From Stephanodiscus triporus (Eukaryota; Bacillariophyta; Thalassiosirophyceae; Thalassiosirales; Thalassiosiraceae), in assembly GCA_036939755.1 (NCBI GenBank), contig JALLAZ010000839.1:1-15187 (forward strand): a stretch of DNA of 15,187 nt. The letters run 5' to 3'. Below the pieces are notes generated by a model that was not told the DNA's origin, did no database searches, and was given only the letters and a program-made list of their open reading frames with translations. A program made the translations under genes and the position numbers. Positions 8,099 to 15,187 of the stretch are shown here, in pieces (positions within the stretch are counted from its first letter, which is position 1; every line of letters begins with the position of its first letter).

Positions 8099-8577
8099 TG
8101 TGTTTGAAAAACCATTTGCCTACCCCTACCGAACACGACCTCCTGCTCCTCTCCTGCCGCAAATAAATGAACACCAACTGAACAATTGGCGAGGTGACAG
8201 AGTATGCTGGGGGGGGAGTTGCAAAGAATCAGTTGCGATTCCCATAATCCCCCCCCCCCCTGCTGCCATTGCGTAGTTCGTTGTCGCTCGACAGAACTAC
8301 TGCTGATTCCTTTGATCTCACTTCGGATTTTTCGCTAACTTGGCCTCTCTTTTAGTATCTCAGGCTCTGAACCTGCTATTCGGATGCATTTTTTTGCACG
8401 CTACTACTTGTGTGTAGGACCATGTCTTGGGGTGCTAAACCCTGTTTTTCAGCTTGGAGAGTGGTGAGTGTATGACCCCAATTTTACTTACCTTTAAGTA
8501 CTAACTATTACGTACTTACTTTCGCCCGAGACGAAATCCACGTTCCTTCACTAATCTCTATTATATTCACGAGCGAA
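8099..8577. other. upstream region of the ketoacyl synthase; G-run/C-run pair
   Basis: No gene seen. A run of eight G (8209-8216) and a run of ten C (8249-8258) could pair as a hairpin. A GTGAGT at 8464 and GCAG at 8594-8597 could bound a 134-bp 5' UTR intron; a short ATG frame at 8422 precedes that donor. A TATATTC-like AT stretch lies near 8560-8568. Confidence 0.4.
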
Positions 8578-8578
8578 C

Positions 8579-8617
8579 ATGGCAAAATCTGACGCAGGAA
8601 GCTGCCACCAATCATGA
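8579..8617 (+). promoter_or_regulatory. 12-codon upstream ORF overlapping the synthase start
   Basis: ATG at 8579 opens a 12-codon frame whose TGA (8615-8617) overlaps the main ATG (8614-8616) as ATGA. If both are in the mature mRNA, ribosomes would have to reinitiate or scan past the first AUG. It would be absent if a 5' UTR intron 8464-8597 is spliced out. Confidence 0.5.
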
Positions 8618-10281
8618 GGCGGGCTGTCCCGATCCATTCGGCACCATTCTTTACTGCAAATTATTATCGAGTGGATTCTAGCGTCGGGAGAAAGCTTTTT
8701 TCATCGCGTTCGAGGGGCCAACGTCGAGATGATAGCGACGAAGACGGCCTTCGATGGCGCATCCGACGCCGCGTGGTCGTTACCGGACTCGGGGCGATCA
8801 CTCCCCTGGGGCACGACATGAAATCCACGTGGGAAGGCGTACTCCAAACCCGAGAAAACCCCGGCGAACTGTGCTCCCTGAGTTATGGAATCACGAGTTT
8901 ATATCATGCTCTCCAGCAGCAGGATTTATCCCCGGCCCAATTCGAGAAGGAGTGGGAGATGCTCCGATCCTCGTCCTGCCAGGTGGCGGCCTCCGTTCCC
9001 AACGAATGGATATCGAATCGTCCTAGCGTATCCGACTCATCCGAGGAAGACACTCCTCTGCCGTGGTTGGACGGGAGGACCTCTCGATTCGTTCAATTGG
9101 CGTTGATCGCGGCGCGGGAGGCCATTCGCAATTCCGGTCTGGACGATTGGCTGGGATGCGACGGTCGGTCACGACCGACGACGACGTCGCAATCAATCCT
9201 CGACGTCAGAAGGGAGTCGTACGGGGTGAGCATCGGCAACGGAATGTCGTCCACGAGGGAAATCGCTGCGGCGGCTGCCTCGTCCGAATCCCCTCGCAGG
9301 ATCTCCCCGCACTTCGTGCCGCGATTGCTTCCCAACTCGCCGGCGGGGCGCATCGCCATCCACAATCGTCTGCACGGGCCGAACCTGAGCCATTCGGAGG
9401 CCTGCGCCGCCGGCGCGGCGGCCGTGGCCCAGGCGGTGGAGCTGATCCAATCGGGGAGGGCGACGGGGATGGTCGCGGGGGGGTGCGAGAGCGCCGTCGA
9501 GGCCCTGGGCCTATCTGGATTCGGCAGGTTGCGTGCCCTCAGCGCGTATGCCGGGATCGGCGACGACGATCGATGTGACGAAGATGGAAGCGAGCACCGT
9601 CGTTTGGCACGGGCGTCCTCTCGTCCGTTCGATTCCGAGCGGGATGGATTCGTCTTGGCGGAGGGGGCCGCCATGCTCGTATTGGAAGAGTACGACCACG
9701 CCGTCGCGCGCGGCGCGCCAATCCTGGCCGAGGTGCTCGGGGTGGGCTACAGCGGAGACGCATTTCACATCACGGCGCCGGAACCGACAGGCGGGGGGGC
9801 CGCTAGGGCGATGCTACGGGTGGTCGACGATGCCGGCGTCGGCATGGACGATGTGGATTACGTTAACGCGCACGCGACCTCCACCCCGATGGGAGACGTG
9901 GCCGAGATCAATGCGATTCGGCTGGCCCTCTCTCGGACGCTAAATAGAAATGATGAGGATGGCATGCCATCGCCACTTCTCGTGAGTAGCACGAAGGGAG
10001 CCACGGGGCATTTGCTGGGAGCCGCCGGCGCCTTGGAAGCTGCCATCACAGTTCGGGCGGTGTCGGAAAATACTGTTCCGCATACTAGGAATCTTGATGT
10101 TATCTCGGACGACATAACACAGGCCCTGGGACAATTCACCGACGATCCTACGGTGCCCTCCCGTCGTTCGATTCATCTGGTCCAGCACCGACCAATTTCT
10201 CAGACTATTAATGTCGCCATGAGCAACAGCTTTGGATTTGGTGGGGCCAATGTTTCACTTTTATTTGGGAAAGCAAAATAG
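8614..10281 (+). CDS. OXSM: mitochondrial 3-oxoacyl-[ACP] synthase (beta-ketoacyl synthase, OXSM/KAS II type)
   Basis: A single-exon frame of 555 codons. Condenses malonyl-ACP with acyl-ACP in type II fatty-acid synthesis; in mitochondria this pathway supplies octanoyl-ACP for lipoate. Residues 1-45 are Arg/Ser-rich with RKLFSS, typical of a mitochondrial presequence. The fold starts at RRVVVTGLGAITPLG (51-65). Catalytic residues are Cys264 (SEACAAG), His420 (NAHATSTPMGD), Lys461 and His466 (TKGATGHLLGAAG); the C-terminal NSFGFGGAN is at 538-546. SGFGRLRALS (301-310) and RPFDSERDGFVLAEGA resemble animal mitochondrial OXSM. It is longer than the ~460-residue human protein, with extra residues around 80-155, 182-200 and 310-335. 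The coding sequence is visibly richer in GC than its flanks. A short upstream ORF overlaps the start. It converges on TAF12. A plastid KAS is the alternative, but there is no signal peptide. Confidence 0.93.
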   Translation: MRRAVPIHSAPFFTANYYRVDSSVGRKLFSSRSRGQRRDDSDEDGLRWRIRRRVVVTGLGAITPLGHDMKSTWEGVLQTRENPGELCSLSYGITSLYHALQQQDLSPAQFEKEWEMLRSSSCQVAASVPNEWISNRPSVSDSSEEDTPLPWLDGRTSRFVQLALIAAREAIRNSGLDDWLGCDGRSRPTTTSQSILDVRRESYGVSIGNGMSSTREIAAAAASSESPRRISPHFVPRLLPNSPAGRIAIHNRLHGPNLSHSEACAAGAAAVAQAVELIQSGRATGMVAGGCESAVEALGLSGFGRLRALSAYAGIGDDDRCDEDGSEHRRLARASSRPFDSERDGFVLAEGAAMLVLEEYDHAVARGAPILAEVLGVGYSGDAFHITAPEPTGGGAARAMLRVVDDAGVGMDDVDYVNAHATSTPMGDVAEINAIRLALSRTLNRNDEDGMPSPLLVSSTKGATGHLLGAAGALEAAITVRAVSENTVPHTRNLDVISDDITQALGQFTDDPTVPSRRSIHLVQHRPISQTINVAMSNSFGFGGANVSLLFGKAK

Positions 10282-10505
10282 CTAGCTGAAGGGCAATAAA
10301 TATTCCATCCTGAGTCGCGAATTAAACTAAGCACATAATATCCTCTGGATTGCAATCCACCACTCCAAGTTAGCAAAAAAACACAACTTAGCAATATTTT
10401 ACAACACACATTATGCAATTGTCACAAACTCAAAACCATCCATGCTCAAGAGGAAGTGTGAATGAAAAGAGCATTCAGGCACAAAAGCACAAACTCTCGC
10501 GGGTC
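10282..10505. terminator. convergent 3' region with AATAAA
   Basis: 224 bp between the stop of the synthase and the stop of TAF12. AATAAA at 10295-10300 is a candidate polyadenylation signal for the plus-strand gene. The rest is AT-rich without a feature. Confidence 0.4.
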
Positions 10506-11520
10506 TCACATCGCAGCCGCGGCGGCCGCCGATGATCCTCCACTCGCCCTCCTCTTTTTGCTCATCGATGGCCGTTTTGCCCCCTCTCCACTCCGTCCCA
10601 CGCCGAGGTTTACCTTATCCGCGAACAGCCAACCGCCAATCATCTCGCCCCGCGCGCTTCCCCCGTTGGCCACGCTAGGCGGACCCAATCCCGGCACCTC
10701 CATGTTGAACCCCTTCTTCAACGCCAGCGCCACGTCGACGACGTCCATGCAGGTCGATCCGCGATGCCTAGCCAATTTGATGGAATCTCTCGTCACCTTG
10801 TCCAAGAATGCGTCCGTCATCTCCAAGAGACGCTCTTGAACCTCCGAATCCAGGGTGTAGGATGGATCTATAGAGTGACACAGGGCTTGCAGCTTCTCCC
10901 CCAACATGGGCGCAAGAGAAGGCTTTCCGTATCCGTCGTTGTCGGCCTTTCTCCTAGTAGGCGTCGACCTGCCGGTGTCAGCGATGCTGCTCTTCTTGGC
11001 ACTGCTGTCGCCCGCTGTCGTATTCATCGCGGACAGACGAGACTCCGACCAGCCGGGGCGTTTCGTCGGCTGCGGAACGGCCTGATGAATGACCGCATTC
11101 AAGGATGCGTTCGATTGCAGAGCAACCAGCGGCATCTGCGCTAGCTGTTGTTGCATCTGGGCGGGTGTTGGCGTTGGGACTTGCTGCTGTGGCTGCTGCT
11201 GGTGGTAAAGCGATGGAGCGTTGGGCACGAGCGGCTGATGCTGCGGAGGCATCGTCTGAANGGGTCGCCACCAACTCCGGCGGCAGTTGCGTAAAAGAGG
11301 GAGGGCCCGTCATGCGAGCGAAGTCTTTTCCCTTGGGCTTCCCAGCTCGGGGTGTACTGGGGACACCCGCGCTGGGAGACGCCACCGTCGCCATCACCTC
11401 GCTCGCCGGTCGGGACGAAGCATCCACTGGGGAGCCTGGGACACTCGCGGAGTTGGGGGATTGCCCAGGAGGGGCAAACATGCGGCTCAGGTCCTTGCCT
11501 TTTCCTTTGGGTGGCGCCAT
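10506..11520 (-). CDS. TAF12: TFIID/SAGA subunit TAF12 (histone-fold), split by one ambiguous base
   Basis: The minus-strand frame from ATG 11520 runs to an N at 11261, then the protein continues in another frame to the stop at 10506. Dropping the N joins both parts into 337 codons with no stop. TAF12 pairs with TAF4 through a histone fold in TFIID and in SAGA-type complexes in the nucleus. The histone fold (about residues 205-279) shows SIDPSYTLDSEVQERLLEM, FLDKVTRDSIKLARHR, the conserved short loop, then VVDVALALKKGFNMEVPGLG, close to the animal and yeast family pattern. The N-terminus has two KGKD.. modules followed by MFAPPG and MTGPPS, then a Gln/Pro-rich stretch. The tail is basic and ends in poly-Ala. 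It is divergent from the 11644 gene across 123 bp. The frame break is most simply a base-calling artefact. Confidence 0.92.
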
Positions 11521-11643
11521 CGTGTTGGTTTTTTAATTCGCCGGTGCTGGGCGTCGTAGAGTGTAGAGTACCTAGATCACACGACGACACTCTCAATCAC
11601 ACACTCAACGCATTGCAAATCGAACTGTAGAAGGACTTTAACA
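11521..11643. promoter_or_regulatory. 123-bp bidirectional promoter region
   Basis: Lies between the TAF12 start (minus) and the plus-strand ATG at 11644. The short spacing implies shared control elements. No specific motif could be assigned. Confidence 0.5.
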
Positions 11644-14040
11644 ATGGCACCACGAGGTGGAAGTGGGGCACGACACAGCGGAGGCAACAAGCCGCATGCG
11701 CATAAAAGACGTCGCCGTCGTGGCGACAATTCAAGGGGAAGTGGGATTGCAAGAAAAGGACCCAATCGGAACAATAGCCGAAGCAATCTCCCTCGGCAGA
11801 CGTCGAACTAAATCGCCCAACATGGAGAATATCCGGCGAGTTTCCATCCCCGTCATCAGGCCTGAGGCATCCCCGCGCTCATCGAGTAGGCGGAACCCCC
11901 GACGGCCTTCGTCCTTCGTGCAAGCAACGGTAACATAAATATTGTGGCGAAGGCGAAACGAGGAAATGGAGCGTCAGTCAGCGAGCTCAGGCCAATCAAA
12001 GTATCCAGCAGCGGAATCATGGTAAGCCTTCAGAATGTTTTTGTTTCGCAGTTTCCCTTGAGCTATCTGTCTCCACAGTATATCACTTGTCATAAAAGAG
12101 CACATGGAAGAAGCCGCTAGGTGGATTGATTAGATACTATGTGCATACTCGCACTAACGATAGGACTTCGCCCGTGGATCAAAGGACGGCTGAAGAGGAA
12201 ATCGATAAATTTTACTTCCGGTCGGGTTGTCTTATGGAGGGCACAAAAACAATGATACTCGAAGCGCTTGGCGTTTCGGTTGTCCCGCAGAAGGGTTGGA
12301 TCTCTATGTCTATGGCGATTGAAAAGATGGAAAACAAGCAAGTCTCTGGGTACAAGAGCACTGAAAACTTGATTGACGTCTCAAAAATTGATGGCGGTGT
12401 ATCTGGTTACACCGAGACAGTCGACGGCAAGGGGATAAAGTTGCAACAAGTTCTTCGTGCTGGCGAAGGACCTGCACATTGTCATGAGCAGTGGACAACT
12501 ATCGTTGTACCAAAGTGGGCAGTTGGAAAGTCTTACTTCTTCGAAGTAAAAAATGATTCACCTCTAAACCTATCGTGCGAGCTATTCCTCGATGGCGAGA
12601 AAGTGGCATTCAATTCGCCATTACCCCCTAATTCAAGGCGAACGATAAGACCTGATGCAATTCGATATTTTGCACGTCACCAATGGATTCTGGACGATGC
12701 AAAACGAGTCAAGTTTGTAACTTCTCATAACGAAACTCCCAGCCATGACAATGTCATCCAACCCACGACATCTCGTTACAATGGCATTCGCCCAGATTAT
12801 GCAGGGCAGCGTGTCAGCTCTGCGTTGTATCCCGATCCTTCCACTTTTGGATGGAGGTTCACCGGAAGCGTGCAGGAATCTCGAGTTGAATTCTTTGAGA
12901 AAAATATGAATATTGGTGGATTCGTCAAACTGGATTTTTACTATACTACTGGAACAATCAAGACTGTGGTGAGTATGTGTACGTGTGTATGTGTGTGTGT
13001 GCTAGAGTGAGAGATGCTATTTAACGTCAGCTCAGCTCCACCACCCAACGAGTGGTAAGAATCAGCTCTTTAGGGCGAAAGTTACACCAGAGCAGTACAT
13101 TGAGATTATGAAGAATCCTCGTGCACATACAAATCAAGGATATAGGAGGAAAGCAGATCGTCCTACAGGCATCATTACCAACCAGGAGGACGACAATGAC
13201 TATGAATTTGACCACTTACGTCATGATGAATCGCATATTCAGAAGGACATTGAAATGGAAGATACCAACGTAACCAGGACGACTGTTTCCCCGACTTACT
13301 TTGCTAAAGATGAGAAGTACGACTTCAAAAAGCAGGGTCATCAAAACAGGCGTGATCAAATGAGCAAGTTGCAGCAAACCGCTGAATATTCTTTGTGGAA
13401 AGAGGCAAATAAGAAAGAATATGCAGTGGTCCATGCAAAGTTTTACGTCTCTATTCCTAAAATTATGCACTACAGGCCACAACCGACGGCAGCAAGTGGT
13501 GGATTCAAACGCAGGAGTAAGAACATCGACCCGCTCCCTCTTCCGCAACAATCCAGTGTCATCGACATCAAAGCAGCAGAAAAAGCCACGCTGGGCACAA
13601 ATTATAAAGCTATAGGTCCACCGCAGACGATATCACGATCTTCAGTGCGAATGGAGCGCATCAATGGCCTCACAGATGATAAAGATTGGAAAGGAGAACC
13701 CGTCTTTGAACAGAAACTATATTATAGAGCTGAAAGTGTTGTTACAGGTCAAGATTTTGGCGAGGAGTTGGATGATGAAATGAGTGACAATGAAAGTGAA
13801 GGAGTGCTGCAGGTTCCATCCATTAATGAGTACAAGAAGGAGAAGATGGATCAGGTTCAGCAGTACCATTCAGAGTTGGACATGTACGTTGTTAGGGAAG
13901 AGGCAGAACAACGGTTGCGAAACGTGAAGAATAAAATTCACTACTCAGAAAGCATTGAGGATGTTGATGAATCAGTCCGGTTATTCTACACTGATTTGAT
14001 ACATCGTCAAGCAGTTGGAAGCACCCAATTCTGTATTTAG
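11644..14040 (+). CDS. uncharacterised multi-exon protein, diatom-type family
   Basis: Firm part: exon from about 12099 to 12968, intron 12969-13035 (67 bp, GTGAGT...TCAG), exon 13036-14040. The join is phase 0 and gives KTV|LHHPTSGKNQLFRAK. The 5' part is less sure: ATG 11644 opens a basic, Gly/Arg/Asn-rich frame with stops at 11809, 11863 and 11887; coding resumes in the same frame before a good donor at 12022. A weak GT-AG pair 11802-11924 would bypass the stops, and a second intron would be 12022-12098; total about 709 residues. The middle has a beta-rich module (HCHEQWTTIVVPKWAVGKSY, CELFLDGEKVAFNSPLPP, ESRVEFFEKNMNIGGFVKLD), the last third is charged and helical with acidic patches. No signal peptide, membrane segment or catalytic motif. 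I recall similar proteins only from diatoms, which a search must confirm. Function unknown. Confidence 0.7.
12969..13035 (+). other. 67-bp GT-AG intron of the uncharacterised gene
   Basis: Donor GTGAGTATGT, acceptor CAGCTCAG. It contains an alternating GT stretch (12979-13001). An alternative acceptor at 13065 is also in phase and would remove ten residues. Confidence 0.75.
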
Positions 14041-14625
14041 GAGGGGTGTATGGGGCTATCCCCCTTGACCAATTACATGAGAGTTACTCCTATTATTTAT
14101 TATTTCTATTGAATTTGAATAGTAAGTAAGTAAGTAAGTAAGTAAGTTTAGATCGCTATGTGCTACTGGAGCTTCTTAGCGCCCACTATTATCTGCAAGC
14201 GTCACTCAGGCCCGTTTGCTTTCAGTGGGGGTCATTGCGGAGTCTCTCTGGATACAACCTGCTATTTTTCTGGTCCGAGTAGTGTTCTTAATGTATCCCC
14301 TTTGGTTCATCTTCTCTTTCTTTGTACGTGAGGCTGGGCCTGTCTCGTATTTTGGTCTGATTAGAGTGAGTAGTGCATTTGTGCATATTAGTACGCAGAG
14401 TCATCCGAGGTGGGGTGTGTTGCGTATTAGTATGCAGAAGATGTGCGAAGTTTGTTTGTGTTGTTCTTCTTGTTTTTGTCGATCTTGTTATGCCTGTAAT
14501 TGACTTGTTTCCAAGCCCTACCTGTGTTTTTGGTGGCATCTAGTTGCTTATTGTTGTCGCGATCAGAAGATTTCGCTTTCTGGCAGGTGTGTCATGGGTT
14601 ACCGTGTTCTATTGGGAAGTTGGTT
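14041..14625. other. 3' flank, no gene supported
   Basis: A small GGGG...CCCC hairpin sits at about 14051-14066 just after the stop. ORFs of 83-95 codons on both strands (14216-14539) are low in complexity, with Cys/Phe or Thr/Arg bias, and show no domain. I regard them as chance. Confidence 0.4.
14121..14147. repeat. (AGTA)n tetranucleotide microsatellite
   Basis: 27 bp, just under seven perfect AGTA units, about 80 bp after the stop of the uncharacterised gene. Confidence 0.97.
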
Positions 14626-15000
14626 TCATGGCACACAATGTAGGCAAAGAGGCATTGTGCGTGTTTGTGTAGAAAATCTATATGATATTTTTTCTTTGTA
14701 ACAGACATACCAAATTCTATGTGTACTATATAAGTGACAACTATCTAATAAAAAATTGGATTCATTGACAGCATCTATTAGAAGGGACTGAGGGTTGGAG
14801 AGTTTGGGGAGCTGGACCTGCTTTAACAGCTTAACTGCTAAGTCCGATCTTGTGGGAACAAAAATCTCCTGCCCCATAGGATTGGTACAAAGAAATTGGT
14901 ACCAAATCACCGTTGTCCCCACATACAACAAAACACAAACACCCCCACCATGGTGAGCTGTTTCCCCCTCCAGTGGCATGAATCTAATGGATACACCCAT
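14626..15000 (-). CDS. possible small ORF, unknown
   Basis: 124 codons, the longest open frame in this flank. The central part (TRSDLAVKLLKQVQLPKLSN) has protein-like composition, while the C-terminal third is Cys/Tyr-rich and less convincing. It shows no recognised domain, signal or splice context. It may be a remnant or chance. Confidence 0.2.
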   Translation of the reverse strand: MGVSIRFMPLEGETAHHGGGVCVLLYVGTTVIWYQFLCTNPMGQEIFVPTRSDLAVKLLKQVQLPKLSNPQSLLIDAVNESNFLLDSCHLYSTHRIWYVCYKEKISYRFSTQTRTMPLCLHCVP

Positions 15001-15128
15001 TACAACGCAAGGGCGACGTGGAAGAGGGGTAGGGCGAGGGCGCAGATGCGCGGTTTTAACTAAATCGCAAAAATTACAGAGTAATTAATTAATTCTACAT
15101 TTACTCTCTGTTTTTTCACAATTCACTT

Positions 15129-15179
15129 GCCTGCCGTCGGAAACGGTAGCCAAAATGGCATCCATTGCCGTCGGCAGGC
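15129..15179. repeat. imperfect hairpin at window edge
   Basis: GCCTGCCG (15129-15136) pairs perfectly with CGGCAGGC (15172-15179). Inside, about 15 bases pair imperfectly around an AAAAT loop. It may be the end of a repeat that continues beyond the window. Confidence 0.6.
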
Positions 15180-15187
15180 TGCCATAA

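Noticed and set aside
7593..8276. 227-codon plus-strand ORF
   Set aside because: It runs straight through the foldback element and the dispersed 19-bp motifs, has no domain and ends in a C-run translated as poly-Pro. Its length comes from repeat sequence lacking stops.
9093..9674. 193-codon minus-strand ORF inside the ketoacyl synthase
   Set aside because: It is an antisense shadow in GC-rich coding sequence; the plus strand carries all catalytic motifs.
14216..14539. Overlapping ORFs of 95 (plus) and 83 (minus) codons
   Set aside because: Biased composition on both strands, no domain, no start context and no splice partners.

Overview
The window looks like nuclear DNA of a diatom, most likely a centric (Thalassiosirales-type) species. 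Eukaryotic genes (eS26, TAF12, a mitochondrial-type ketoacyl synthase) carry few, short GT-AG introns (67-151 bp). A hypothetical gene resembles, by recall only, proteins I associate with diatoms, and one enzyme has a signal peptide followed by a diatom-like AASF motif. The genus is inference.

Layout. (1) 1-2985: a decayed minus-strand gene for a Cys/Lys-rich protein. It keeps its introns but has several stops and frameshifts. A 378-bp MITE (562-939) sits in its last exon with a 5-bp target duplication; removing it restores the reading frame there. An 11-bp minisatellite lies ahead of its start. (2) 3014-4223, minus: three-exon isocitrate lyase/PEP mutase superfamily enzyme with a KRCGH active-site loop and a signal peptide. 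(3) 4753-5224, plus: two-exon ribosomal protein eS26, divergent from the lyase, lacking two of the four usual zinc cysteines. (4) 5225-8577: gene-poor repeat mosaic with coding-like scraps, a twice-occurring palindrome, a long foldback and a dispersed ~19-bp motif. (5) 8614-10281, plus: mitochondrial 3-oxoacyl-ACP synthase, with a 12-codon upstream ORF whose stop overlaps the main start. (6) 10506-11520, minus: TAF12, convergent with the synthase and split only by a single N. (7) 11644-14040, plus: multi-exon gene for an uncharacterised protein of about 700 residues, divergent from TAF12 across 123 bp; its 3' half is firm, its first exons are not. (8) 14041-15187: intergenic, with a GTAA microsatellite, a weak ORF and a terminal hairpin.

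The intact genes are housekeeping or metabolic (translation, transcription initiation, mitochondrial fatty-acid synthesis, C-C lyase) and do not form a pathway together. I found no defence system, gene cluster or other new multi-gene system. The most unusual items are the eS26 cysteine loss, the MITE with a clear empty-site test, and the uncharacterised 11644-14040 gene.
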